Positions 23,410-34,165 of a DNA stretch of 64,000 nt are shown piece after piece (within the stretch, counting starts at the first letter, position 1; every line of letters starts with the position of its first letter). Made by a program: the position numbers and the translations under genes. The stretch covers positions 555,001 to 619,000 of the forward strand of contig JAJTWR010000437.1 in assembly GCA_021613335.1 (NCBI GenBank). The letters run 5' to 3'. Under the pieces are notes generated by a model. It made no database searches and was not told the DNA's origin. It saw only the letters and a program-made list of their open reading frames with translations. This stretch comes from Whitmania pigra (Eukaryota; Annelida; Clitellata; Hirudinida; Haemopidae).

Positions 23410-24360
23410 GCATTTCTTTTACAAACTAAATGTTCGTGGAAAAGTGGTCTATGGCGACAAAGTTCACTGTGTTCACTGCTTTCTGCGGTTCAAAGATCGC
23501 TAACGTATCATCTTTAGAACAATCATTCTCTCAAATACAAAGACGGTGAAGGCAATGACCTCAAAAGATTTTTGAAGCATTGACCAATAATGAATTTCTT
23601 GTATTAGAATAACAAGCCTGTAAGACTTGAAACTCGCTTTAGCTCACTGGATCGCCAGTTCAGGACGTCCTACTTTGATTGTGGAAGGTGATGGACTACG
23701 AACAGTGCTGCGGACAGCTTTCAAACCCAGACCTACCACTGGCCCAGTCGACTATGTTGAAATTGCTGAAATGTACAAAGAGAAGTTGGCAGAGCCAAAA
23801 AAGATGTGGAAAGTATTCGAAGCATTGCCATCACTACTGATTTTTGGACTTCTAATCTTACTGTAGTGTAACGGGTACTGGATTTGTTCGAACTGAAATC
23901 AGTAGCATTAGGTTGTTTGCTTGTTGATAATCGATACACTGCTGAAAATGTTGCCAGCTTCTTCGAGGAGTTTGTTGCAACATGAAACATCACCGATAAG
24001 ATATGCTGTGTCACAGACAATGCACACAACATGGTTGCTGCAATCGGACGAACTGATTATGACCACAAACTATGTATCGCACATTGTCTTCAACTTAGCA
24101 TATTAGCATGTTTGAAGGCAGCCGATTCATTATCTCTTTTGGCAAAATGTGAAAACTTAGTTGAACATTTCGAGCACAGTTCGGCCAACTCATCTGAACT
24201 AAAGAGAATCTATTCCGGTGTCCATCAGTCGATAGATGTGACTTTCCACAAATTACAGCAAGATGTCGCAACTCGTTGGAACAGTACCTACAGAATTTTG
24301 GCCAGGTTATTGGAAGTCAAAGATGCCATCGAAAAATATTACATTGACTAGCCAAAAAAC
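23410..24360 (+). pseudogene. hAT (ZBED-like) transposase relic
   Basis: Broken frames in order: VHCVHCFLRFKD (BED-finger half), SSGRPTLIVEGDGLR, CCVTDNAHNMVAAIG (across a break), CIAHCLQLSILACLK, then QQDVATRWNSTYRILARLLE. The last two blocks are diagnostic of ZBED/hAT transposases. Several stops and shifts are present, and the C-terminal dimerisation end is absent. Confidence 0.7.
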
Positions 24361-25642
24361 TTCAGTGGGCTCCAACTGACAGACTGACTTGGATTGGGAC
24401 AAAATGGCCAAATATTTTAGGCCCACTAGAGTCTACAGAATATGTCTGGAGTGAACAATATCCGACATGTTCTGCTTTTCTTCCATTAGGGGCCTTTTTG
24501 CACATATTGCTAAAAGTGAATGATGATGATCCAGGTTGCATTGCAGTTGGCTGATAAACTAATTTACAACGTGTTTGTGAAGTTAAGTCATTGATTGTTT
24601 TACCAAACTGAGATCGTGTGGTTGTGTGTAGTACGTCCTGGCTAATGCATAGTTACGATGCAACCAGATCAGCTACAAGTAGTTCAAATATATGTGCTTC
24701 ATCAAACATTTTTCCGATCAAGAAAATTTTAATCATTCGCAGCCCTAACAATATTATATTAATATTATGTCGTATAATTATATTCGCGACGTAATACGTG
24801 AACGTTTGGTTGGAATTAATCTTTTGTTATACGGTTGAAGAAATTAACGAAAATTAATGGTTAAAATGTGTAATCGATTAAAAGAAAACTGCTATTATTC
24901 TGCGGATTGCCTATTCACGGATGTCCAACGGTAATTATGGAAGGTGATAAATTGAGAGAGTAGCTCGTATAATTCATAATTAAAAATAAGAGACCTACGA
25001 TTTACCCAGTCGCTGTGCGATCTGCACTAATTGAACAGAAGTACGAAGAGAGGCTAACAGAGTATAAGAAAGTTGCAAATAATTAAGCTAGTAGTAGTTA
25101 AATCTATATGTGCGTTATAATTAATCAAAGTTAATTGATTTTAATTAATTTAATTTTTGTAAATCGATTGACCGAGCAAGAACACTTTAATCAGTGCTTA
25201 ATTAAAAAATTAACTGTTTATTTCTGATTACCTAATTATATAAGATTAAAACCAATAAAATATAATAATTGCATATGCAATTATTCAGAAAATATATATT
25301 ATGTATATATACCTTTTCTTAAGGGGGTTCCATGGATACAATCCAAACTTCACTTGTAAAACTTATAATAACTTTTTATTAAACCGTTTTCATTAAATTT
25401 TTTTATTTATTTCAAGTGTTATGTGATATGATATATGAATTATCTTTTGTTATATTTTACAAAATTTGTTGGAATGTCTGAAATTATTGCTTTATCTTAT
25501 AATCATTCTCCAACGAATTGATCTCCAGCATATTTTAGCTTCAATATTAATATATTATTATGAAGTGAAGTTTCATTAAGAACATTAAATTTTTTAAACA
25601 TCAAATAAATTTAGCCAATTATTCAGGTGATAGCCTGGGAAA
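24361..25642. other. AT-rich upstream region of peptide gene A
   Basis: Mostly AT-rich, with repeat-like debris around 24840-25080. A TATA-like cluster (atatatattatgtatatata) lies at about 25292-25312, roughly 340 bp before the peptide start. A splice-acceptor-like ATTCAG at about 25620-25625 precedes the start codon by under 20 bp, which suggests a spliced 5' UTR. Neither is proven. Confidence 0.35.
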
Positions 25643-25831
25643 ATGAGGTTGATTATGTTGATTGCAATCATGGTTTCTCTCATGCTCATCATCGAGGGAC
25701 CAACTGAAGTTGATGGCTTCAAAAAACTTGGCAGGAAAATCAAGAAAGGTTTGAAAAAAGTGGGAAAGTTCGTAGAAAAGAGTGCAAAGAAGCTGTTGGA
25801 GAAAGGCATAACATACAGAAAAGATTTTTGA
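25643..25831 (+). CDS. Small secreted cationic amphipathic peptide, paralogue A (unnamed)
   Basis: A 62-aa protein. Residues 1-19 are a hydrophobic signal peptide (MRLIMLIAIMVSLMLIIEG) and residues 20-25 (PTEVDG) a short linker. The predicted mature part is residues 26-62, 37 aa with 13 Lys, 2 Arg, 2 Glu and 1 Asp (net about +12) and no cysteine. Lys pairs alternate with Leu/Ile/Val/Phe at 3-4 residue spacing (FKKLGRKIKK…KKVGKFVEK), giving an amphipathic helix. It resembles cecropin-like and other linear antimicrobial or membrane-active peptides in style, but I recognise no named family. The C-terminus is …ITYRKDF with no amidation glycine. A paralogue lies 4.5 kb downstream with conserved signal and C-terminal blocks, which makes chance unlikely. 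Role inferred: defence or venom-type membrane activity. Confidence 0.75.
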   Translation: MRLIMLIAIMVSLMLIIEGPTEVDGFKKLGRKIKKGLKKVGKFVEKSAKKLLEKGITYRKDF

Positions 25832-26388
25832 AAAGTGGACATTTTTATGGTTTCGACTTTTTGTCTGTTGTTGGCAAAGAATTTGATAATGCATTCACTT
25901 TAAATGAACATTTAAAGCAATTTAGGTACTGCTTATTAAAATTCATTTCATTAAAAAATTCATGTATACAAATGTTCTCAAAATTGTAAGTTTGATTTAG
26001 TCTTACCATAATTGTAACATCAAAATTTTTTTTATTTCGGTACGATCTGTTTAAATAAAACAGTTGGAAACAGTTCCTCTAAAATTTATTTGGATTTGCC
26101 AAAGAATTTGTTGTAATATAAACTAAAATGAAGCAGAGAAAAAAACGGTCACATTATTTCGAAATTAGATTTATTTCAGGCCTAATGTAACATATAATCA
26201 ACTATTAAAATCAGTTTTAAGAATTTTTCATATTTTAATCATTCAGGAATAAAACTTACGATGAAAAAGGATAGTATTTGAAAAATAATTGCGCTAATTT
26301 AAGCAGGATGTTAGCTGCTGGACTTGGTTTAAAACTTGATAGAATTAATTGTGGACAGTTTTCATAGTTTTAAATGAAGAAGCATATT

Positions 26389-26605
26389 GTTGTGACGTCA
26401 TCTTGGCGTATAAAAGGAACAGGCCTCGGGAGCGAGAGAGTTTGTACGGAGTTGGTACGAGAGTTGAACGATAGGGATTGCGGGCTGTGCGATGTTACAT
26501 GCGAATACGTACTTGGTAACCATTAGCGATATTTCGGTTCTCGTTTCTGTTTCTGAATATTTGACAGCCAATAAAGTTTTCTGTTCAACTTGTTATTCTT
26601 ACAAA
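26389..26605 (+). repeat. Solo-LTR-like unit with CRE, TATA box and polyadenylation signal
   Basis: It begins TGTTGTGACGTCATC, with a palindromic CRE-type TGACGTCA at about 26395. A strong TATA box (GTATAAAAGG) follows at about 26407, then a GC-richer transcribed part, then AATAAAG near 26570, and it ends CTTACA. This order (U3-R-U5) is what a retroviral-type LTR shows. No matching partner LTR, internal region or target duplication was found, so a host promoter is an alternative. Confidence 0.45.
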
Positions 26606-26854
26606 GACCCAACATATATATTAACGTGTGCTCAAAATTTCTGTTGTAAATAATGAGCCTTAATAAATGAGAATGTATATTCACGTGTTATTGGTATTTT
26701 TTATACAACAACAATTAATGTGATTTATACTGTATGATATCATACCTTTTCTCTATTGTCTGATTATCCTGTTTTCTCTTAACACCTAAAGACATTTTTA
26801 GAACAAAAAGTCAGTGTAGCATGTTATCCCTCAGACAAGATCAACAAGTATGCG

Positions 26855-27130
26855 TGAATTGGGTTCCGCGACATAAAAGAATCGACCTAACCGATGAGAA
26901 AATGCTACGACGAAGTGGCAATTTGGCGGTTCCACCTCGGCGAATAGTCACGGAGATCGAGATAACTGATGTAAAGTGGTGAATGTAGCCCTCTTTTGTG
27001 CTCGAGATATTAGAGCTCTTTGTCATAAAAGAATCGACATAACCGATAAGAAAATGCAAAGACAAAGAGGGAATTTGGCGGTCCCATTTCAAAAACGTCG
27101 ACTTAATAGGATTGGCAAGTTAACCGAGAG
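26855..27130. repeat. Pogo/Tigger-like repeat, partial copy
   Basis: It contains two tandem-like units with GACATAAAAGAATCGAC, ATAACCGATAAGAAAATGC and GAATTTGGCGGTCCCA-like segments, collinear with 8.8-9.1 kb. It is non-coding and lies between the two cationic peptide genes. Confidence 0.45.
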
Positions 27131-27710
27131 ACCAGTTGTGGTTATTGCCACAGTTCTTGTGCCAGATGATCCTGCCTTGAAATCTCTCATGAGCCAACAT
27201 CCTGGCTTTTAGCTGGATAGCTTTTGTTAAAACTCCTCAGCTTCTCTTCTTTTGTTCCAGGACCCACTACTTTAAATCAGATTCTACATTTGGCCATTTC
27301 GCATTTGGCCTATTGGGTTCAATTTCTCGAGCAAGCATTCCTTCTTTCTCCATTCTCGAACCGACACTTCATTAATGTTGAACTCCCGAGCAGTTGCTCT
27401 GCTGTGTATGTCTTTTGCCCTCGAAACGACTTGAAGCTTGTGGGCAGCAGCTGCAAGAGTTATGTTTGTCAGCCATTTTCGTAACGTCGATATTTCAATC
27501 ACGAGCATTTCTATCTGTCACTGTATCTATCACTTCAAGTATTGGCCGCTCAGCCAACGAAAATTATTTTTTATTAGAAACTTAAGTAATTTTAATTTTC
27601 TGCATTTTTTCATTGTTTACGTAATGTTTGAAGTTTGCATAAATCATCAATGTTTCTCATTGAATTTAGACTCTATTTAAACATGATGATTAAATAAAAA
27701 ATAAATTTAA

Positions 27711-29309
27711 CCCTCATCCGTTATTTGGAGTGCATTCTGCATTCATACTTGGCGATTTGTTTTACTATTGTAATCTTATTTTAAAAATTAGGCTAGTTAT
27801 CTTCTGGGACATTGTAAACACACCATTTTTACATATGGTCATGCAAAAAAAATCAGAAAAACTGTTTAAGTAAATTATTGCTGGCATATTTTCTTAAGGG
27901 GTGCACTATGCTTAAAAATATTAGTTTATGACATTGATATATCAATATATACATTATTTAGGAGCAAATTACATTTGTAATTTTTTTAAATATTTGTTAC
28001 AAAATACTGCTGGCTGCTTTTCGAGACGTTTGAACAATGTTTGTATTACGAAATAACTATATTCCTGGAGCAGACGTAACATTCCATTCAGATTATGATG
28101 TTCATTTAGAGAGTACATTCCAAGTAAACCTGCCAAACATGGAATAAAGGTGTGGTGATGCTGCGACATTATCCCCTCTTATCCAAAATTTGGAGTTTTA
28201 CCCTGGGAGGCAATCAAATTAAATCAGAGATCAGAATCAGGGTGCACGTGTTGTGAAAAGAATGACATCACCTTGATACGAAAGTGGTCGGTGGGAGATA
28301 CATACCTATGCATAAGCGTTGCTCAGGAAGAAGAATTGCTAACCCAAGGTATGACCAACCTAGGAACCTTGCTCAAAAATAAACGAGACTTTCCTCATGC
28401 TAGTACAAACCTTAGTGGAATTACTTTCTATCTTTGCATGCGATGGCAACAAAACTTTAGTGTCTAAGTCGGTCATCCTTCTGTCGAAAATGCATCATGA
28501 CAAAGCAGAAAAGAATCCGAACTAAAAACTAGAGATTATCTTTAATTGTAATTCAAATAAGAGCGGCATAGAAAACTAGGATCATATGGCCTGCATCTAC
28601 TCTTGCAAACGAAAATCAAAAAGTGGCCTGTGGTCATGTTCTTCAGTATGTTTGACACAGATGCCATTGCCAGTTTCTTAATTTGGATGTGCAATAACTC
28701 CCGATTGGAACAACTCGCGCAAATGATTCGTAGACGCCCGTTTATCGTAAGTCTCGGAGAGTCTGTCGCCCAGCCATTGATTAGAAGAAGCTTGGTCAAC
28801 ACAAACCAAATCAGAACACCGACCGTGGATGCAATTCAATTTCTCGAGCTAAACTCTAGAGAACTTGAGACAATAAATGAAAGACCAGCTAAAGTGAAGT
28901 AAACACAGGGACGACATCGTCCTGCGCCCGCGCGAGTTTGGAGTCCTCTAGACCTGCTTATCCATCGCACTCAGATCAAATATGACAAATGCATATAACT
29001 GTAAAATTTAGAGATATCATTCGCAGTAACAGTGAACAATCTATAATTACATTTAATCTCAAATGAGCATTTTCTAATTAATTTTTATTTGATAAAAAAA
29101 TTTTGTTTAAAAACGTTTTAAACAATAAATTAAACGTGTTTTTTTACTTAAAACGTTCACATGCACAAATATAAAATAAATAGAATTGATTTTGTTCAAA
29201 CTAACTTTGCAAAAAAGTCTCTGAATTAATATTAAATGAAAACGTATTGGGATGCAATTTGAACAACAAGAACCGGGAACGTAACATTTTATTAAGAAAC
29301 GGATGAGGG
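27711..29309 (+). mobile_element. piggyBac-type element, decayed
   Basis: The left end CCCTCATCCGTT directly follows TTAA (27707-27710). The right end AACGGATGAGGG finishes at 29309 and is followed by TCAA, a one-base-decayed TTAA. A 12-bp inverted repeat with TTAA targets identifies the piggyBac superfamily. The 1.6-kb interior encodes only the C-terminal part of the transposase. Confidence 0.75.
28270..28902 (+). pseudogene. piggyBac transposase relic, C-terminal half
   Basis: Frame pieces in family order: AQEEELLTQGMTNLGTLLKN (family pattern '…LL..G.T.VGTLR.N'), KRDFPHAS, a broken stretch around 28470-28600, KKWPVVMFFSMFDTDAIASF (pattern 'RRWPxxxFxxMLDxAxxNA'), and RRRPFIVSLGESVAQPLI. Stops at about 28467 and 28523 and missing N-terminal catalytic regions make it non-functional. 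Confidence 0.7.
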
Positions 29310-30146
29310 TCAATTAAATGTACAGTTGCGTAATTATTTATTAAATACCTTTAGCCAAAGTAAAACTGCATCTATTGGTGTATGTCATAATTGTCATAAT
29401 GCTTGCGTGTGTTATAAGTGATTTTTTTTTATAAAATAATTGGAAATAATTTAATAAGTGAGACTGAAGTTATTTTCCTGAAGGTCTTTGATTGGTTATA
29501 TATAGTGGTTTCACTTCTTCGTAAAGTAATAATATAATATTCTTCCAATGAAACGAAATGAATACATCCTCGTATTAATAACTGGTAATTGTTGCAAGAT
29601 CATTTGATTAGTGGGGATTTCTCTGAACTCATGTGTTAGAAGGATGTTGCAAAATACCTTTGCATCATTTATAATCAACTTTCTTTTTGAAGATTTCTGT
29701 TCGAAAAGGGTTACAACGTTCAGTGGTGAGTTTTGACATTATCGATGCTAATGAAAATAATGCAGAGAAATAAAAAAAAATATATTCTGCTCCAATAAAA
29801 ATATATATAAAGGTGTATGTACATATTTAAAATGTGAGATGTTATTTTATATTAATTGTTATTTCTTTTGAAATTTCAACTTGAATTGCGCCTGTGATGT
29901 ACAATCATGGACTGTAATAAAGTTTACTCGGTAAAATATCCTTATTTTAATCGAATCAGCCTCTTGTTGAAGTTGTGATTATAAGAAATTTCATTATTAT
30001 TTATAAAACTCTTTTAAGTAACAATTATCCATCAAATTTTAGTAAATCACATTTTATATTAAAAATAAAACTTATTATTAACAATTAATAATCATTTTCA
30101 TGTCAATGTTTTATCACTATTTTTAGTGATTACAGAAACGTAGAGG
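29310..30146. other. Upstream region of peptide gene B
   Basis: AT-rich. A TATA-like box (atatatataaagg) lies at about 29806-29818, some 335 bp before the start codon, at nearly the same distance as the TATA-like cluster of paralogue A. A TTTTTAG acceptor-like site at about 30120-30126 again sits just before the start codon, matching the layout of paralogue A. Confidence 0.35.
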
Positions 30147-30353
30147 ATGAAGTTGATTGTGCTGATTTTGGTCATAGTTTCTCTTATGCTCATCGTTGGG
30201 GGACCACATGAAGTTGATTCTTTCAGTCTCAGAAAAACATTTAAAAAAGTTGGGAAGGAAATTGAAAGGGGCGTCAAAAAAGTCGGAAATCTCGCTGAAA
30301 AAGGAGTAAAGCTGGCATTGGAAAAAGGGGTCACTTATAAGTGGAACTTCTAA
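30147..30353 (+). CDS. Small secreted cationic amphipathic peptide, paralogue B (unnamed)
   Basis: A 68-aa protein. Residues 1-18 form a hydrophobic signal peptide (MKLIVLILVIVSLMLIVG), and residues 19-25 (GPHEVDS) correspond to the linker of paralogue A. The mature part, residues 26-68, has 10 Lys, 2 Arg and 4 Glu (net about +8) and no cysteine. Its helix is Lys/hydrophobic (TFKKVGKEIERGVKKVGN…). Compared with A, the mature part has a six-residue N-terminal extension (FSLRKT), and the shared core ends …LALEKGVTYKWNF, aligned with …LLEKGITYRKDF. The signal regions are almost identical at DNA level while the mature core has changed at charged positions, a pattern typical of diversifying secreted effectors. 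I recognise no named family. Confidence 0.75.
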   Translation: MKLIVLILVIVSLMLIVGGPHEVDSFSLRKTFKKVGKEIERGVKKVGNLAEKGVKLALEKGVTYKWNF

Positions 30354-31207
30354 TAATAACTTATTCTTGCTCATAAACTATGCATTTTGAAAATCTGAAT
30401 TCCAGATTCAATAAGAATTAACGAGCACTTTCTATTCCAGCTTCCTTTATTTTCTATTGAAATGTATTTTATTCCATTACAATGTGTACGAATTTCATGT
30501 TAAAATGGTAATTAATTTGCGAAAGCTTTAAAAATTAACCAAAGTAATATCAAAGCATTGACATCTCATTCCAATTTAATATAATTTCTATCTTTTAATT
30601 ATTTTCAGTTAAATATTATTTCTCGGATATTACAATTCAAAAATAATTTTAACTTGATTAATTTAACTACAAAATTAAATAAAGACTGTTATATTTAAAG
30701 CAAATGACTAATTAATTTTGATGATTTTAACTCAGGTAATGATTCTAGACATTGGTAACCTAAATAACGATGGTCTTTTTAATAAACGAACCAAAATATC
30801 TAAAAGATCTTAAAAAATTGCCAAAATAGTAAAGGTTCAAAACCAGAGCGAATTTCCGCAAATAGTGCGACAGGAAGTGATACATAATTTTATAAATTTA
30901 TTGATATCAATAGCTACGGCATCATAATCGCTCTATTCTTTGTGTTACTTGCGTTGATAGGCTCCCAATTTTTTAACATTTCGGATTTGTCAAATGACTT
31001 AATAGATTGGAGTCTTCAACAGACTTTCCGTCCTAATCATCTAGTCATAAATGGTTAATAAAATACACTTACACAACAGCCTTCAAACCATCCATGTTTA
31101 ATTAATATTTCAAATGTTAATCGTTAAAATAGCCGTCAATGTATTTATAAAAAATTTTGTGAGTTGAATACATTAACCGATAACTGGTTCCAAATTCAAT
31201 TCGAATG
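30354..31207. other. Spacer after peptide gene B; no further gene seen
   Basis: AT-rich. An AATAAAG at about 30677 could serve as polyadenylation signal for paralogue B. No third peptide copy was seen. Confidence 0.35.
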
Positions 31208-31469
31208 TACAGTCGGGACAGAAACCATAAGGACACCCCATTATTTCGTAATAACTCGATAAACAAAAATGTGATTGTAGGGAAATTTTAATATGCTATG
31301 TATTTATATATTTGTGATTATCTCTTAAATTTTCATCAAAATATGTTCGTGCATTAATTTTAAAATTCCAAAAACGTGATTTCGGGGCGTCCAATAACCA
31401 TAAAAGACACTTGCAAAAATCATCGAAAAATGACTAAAAACTTTGTGAACAAAACAGGAAAAAAGTTTA

Positions 31470-32458
31470 TTAATACGAAATAATGTTTCCTTTTTTTTCA
31501 ATAACTTTAAAACATCTATTGTCCATTGATTTTATAAGAGTTTTTAAGAAATTTCTGTCCAGTTCTTTCCAGGCACTCCTAATGGCGTTTTCCAGGTCAG
31601 ATTTTGAATGAAACTGCTTTCCATTGTTGTAAACAAGTCTTGACAACATTCCCCAAACATTTTCTATAGGATTTAAGTCCGGGGAACAAGCTGGCCAACT
31701 CATAACTTTCAAATTTCTCCTCTGGAAAAATGTCTTTGTCAACTTGGAAGTGTGGATCGGGGCATTATCTTGCTGGAAAATAAAATTTCCTCCATAATAA
31801 TCTTTCCCAAAAGGCAACAGATGATCTTCTAAAACTTTGATGTAATCCACAGAAGACTGTCTCCCATCCAGAAAGGCTAATTCAGTCAATCCTTCACTGG
31901 AAATTCCTCCCCAAATCATCACCGATCCTGCTCCATGATTTCGACTAAAAAATGTTTCTTTTTCTAATCTGAGGTCATGCCAATAGAACTGATGACCATC
32001 AGGTCCAGCCAGGTTAAATTTCTTCTCATCTGAAAAAATAATATTGTTCCAACCATCTCTGTTGGAGAGCATGGTTTTGGCCCATTCCACTCTTGCCAAC
32101 TTGTGATGGTTTTTAAGAGCTGGAATCTTTAATCTTTTATCATATATAAAATACCACTAGATCTCAAATAATTTAACACTGTACTTTTACAAATTTTTAA
32201 ATCAAGTTCATTTCTAATTTGATTTGCTGAAAATTTACCTGAAGAAGCCTTTCTTACCAGGAGTCTCTGCTGACGAATCGTCAGTTTTTTTAGGTCTTCC
32301 ATGATCATTTTTTGCACCATATTCCTCAGGAGCTTTTACATAGTTCCAGATGACTGTCATGGATCGCTTGAGCTTATTTCCCTGATCGAATAATTTGCTT
32401 GTCTGAAGACCTCAATCTGCCCCTTCTCCTTGTCAGACAACATTTTTCCTCTAGCCAT
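31470..32458 (-). pseudogene. Tc1-like transposase with two frame breaks
   Basis: Minus strand. The N-terminus is MARGKMLSDKEKGQIEVFRQ (32458 on), then a helix-turn-helix region (KKLTIRQQRLLVRKASSGKF, STVLNYLRSSG). The main frame 32099-31470 holds the DDE catalytic core: first Asp in IIFSDEKKFNLAGPDG, second Asp in FQQDNAPIHTSK, and Glu in PDLNPIENVWGML, the DD34E-like layout of Tc1 transposases. Frame breaks lie at about 32365 and 32130. The catalytic part is otherwise intact, but the gene is inactive as it stands. Confidence 0.85.
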
Positions 32459-32489
32459 TTATAAAATAGTAATTTTATAAACTTCACAT

Positions 32490-33026
32490 CAATTTTTATT
32501 TATTTATTTATTTATTTGATTATAGTCCGTTGCATAACTGAGATGATTTGGACTTCACATTTTATTTATTTATTTATTTGATTATAGTCCGTGCATAACT
32601 GAGATGATTTGACTTTAGTTAATGTTAGTAAGTTAGTAAAAATGAAAAGTATTAGAATAATCAAAAGCATTAATTAGTTATGGTAAAATTGTAGGCTTAT
32701 AGTAAGCCGCATCTGTTTTTGCAGATCCACCGATAAATGATGTCCACACTTGCTGGATTGCTAGCATGGATTCATGTCGGATAGACCTGTAAACATCTTG
32801 ATTTCTCTTCAGGGATGACTGGGCTGGGCATTCATAAATGCTCAATTCGTCTTTGAACTTCTCGCACCTCCCGTCTGGGTGCCGTTATGAGAAACAAGTG
32901 CTGATTCAGAGCACACTTTCCAACTCGGAGTCTGGAGATGAGAACTCACATCAATTTTTATTTATTTATTTGTTTGTTTATAGTCCGTTGCATAACTGAG
33001 ATGATTTGGACTTACATCAATTTTTA
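32490..33026 (-). repeat. Tandem insertion of the (TAAA)n-tailed dispersed family
   Basis: TTTATTTATTTATTTG plus ATAGTCCGTTGCATAACTGA occurs three times, at about 32500, 32568 and 32960. The longest unit runs about 250 bp and matches 18.72-18.97 kb. ACATCAATTTTT stands at about 32486, 32946 and 33013, as expected of a target duplication copied by successive insertions at the same spot. The (TTTA)n runs are (TAAA)n tails on the minus strand. Confidence 0.6.
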
Positions 33027-33325
33027 ACTTTCTTTGGGTTTATATATTGATAATATTTGCATAATGTGCATTTTGGTTGCATAACTATGACAAATTTCAA
33101 GTTTTATTGGGAATAAGTAAGGATGTCCATTATCGTTTTCAAACGGCCATAAAATGCTATTTTGCATATTTTACAAGATCAGCTTGTTAAATTTTTTTGA
33201 AATTTTGCAGGATGTTTTGTCTACCATAAAGAAATATTATATAAAAAATTGAGTAATATTGAACTTATATTTAACGAGTTATCACAAAAATATGGGGTGT
33301 CCTTAAGGTTTCTGTGCGCACTGTA

Positions 33326-33745
33326 GTAGTTTGAATGCTTTTATGACCGTTTTGAGTTTAATTGGTATCAGGGAATTTCATTAAGTGGAAGATTTATTGT
33401 TTAAAATATTATTAGGATTCCGACTACTTCCTCACTTTACATGGACTTTTTAAGTTGGTATTTAATATAACTTATCGATTGACAATCACGTGTGCAATCT
33501 GCACAAAGAGAATTTGCCAGACACTCATTAAGTGTTTCCTTTGATCGTTTAATTTCTTTTGATCTTTCCCCGAGTTCCAATTGCGAAGTGTACAATGAAG
33601 GGTTTGAATTGGAATTTAATCTATGTTATCGATTGACGTACAACATATTCGAGCCACACAAAGTGAACACCTTATCGGACTCACCTTATCATCATGTCAT
33701 GTGAACATGTAACAAATTCACAAAGAACCAATTTTACCGCTACTT
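33326..33745. other. Spacer; no gene seen
   Basis: A 70-aa plus-strand frame (33492-33704) has no recognisable motif and no neighbouring exon support. Confidence 0.3.
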
Positions 33746-33845
33746 TGAAGGGGCTATTTTGTCTTGGGCTATTTTTACGGGGCTATTTTGACGGGGCTGC
33801 TTTGTCGGGGCTATTTTGTCGCCGGGCTGTTATGACGGGGTGCCG
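33746..33845. repeat. GGGGCTATTTTGTC-type minisatellite
   Basis: Five to six imperfect units of 15-18 bp (GGGGCTATTTTGTC, GGGCTATTTTTACG, GGGGCTGCTTTGTC and so on). It is locally GC-rich in an AT-rich area and abuts the FCP1-like fragment. Confidence 0.6.
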
Positions 33846-34165
33846 TGGCTCCATAGCTCACTGCCAATCTGCATGCCCAACTGCTTTTAATATTTCTAGA
33901 CATTGCAAGATCTGCAAATAAAAATTTGCAGCCATTAAGGACTCTTCTCTTGCTCTGAGAAATAATAGTCTTGAGATACAAGTGGCCACTGCGAAAAAGT
34001 TCCGGATTTTTATCATAATATTTGTAAAATGAATGATGCATTTCCATGAAAACATTTTCCAAACCGAGAAGATAGTCATCAGGTTTTTCCAAGATGATAT
34101 CGGTTGGCTCTTCTCCCTTACCATCGGTATTTAATGAAGTAACCGTTTGAAGTAGCTATTGACTG
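33840..34165 (-). pseudogene. Fragment resembling FCP1/CTDP1 (RNA polymerase II CTD phosphatase)
   Basis: The minus-strand frame LLQTVTSLNTDGKG…EKPDDYLLGLENVFMEMHHS, then SKRRVLNGCKFLFADL, matches the stretch of FCP1/CTDP1 from the 'PDDYLL.LE..L..IH..FY' linker into the start of the BRCT domain ('…LK..VL.G....F.G'). A splice-acceptor-like CAATAG precedes it at about 34158-34165. No other FCP1 exon is visible. The R2-like element begins about 30 bp upstream and a minisatellite replaces the downstream part, so this looks like a stranded exon of a broken gene or a pseudogene. The assignment rests on one short block. Confidence 0.5.

Larger units (their letters stand above)
31208..33325 (-). mobile_element. 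Tc1/mariner-type element with perfect TA flanks and nested insertion
   Basis: The left end (31210 on) CAGTCGGGACAGAAACCATA and the right end (inverse, to 33323) differ at only a few positions over about 32 bp. Both contain the core AAGGACACCCCAT, and each is flanked by TA. The transposase relic is on the minus strand. A segment of about 530 bp at 32.49-33.02 kb, bounded by copies of ACATCAATTTTT, was inserted later. Without it the element is about 1.6 kb, normal for Tc1. Confidence 0.85.

Noticed and set aside
25594..25894. Minus-strand frames opposite peptide gene A (and the same at 30098-30374)
   Set aside because: Mirror frames of the Lys-rich coding strand (AAA/AAG reads as Phe/Leu). The paired plus-strand signal peptides and conserved ends favour the plus strand.
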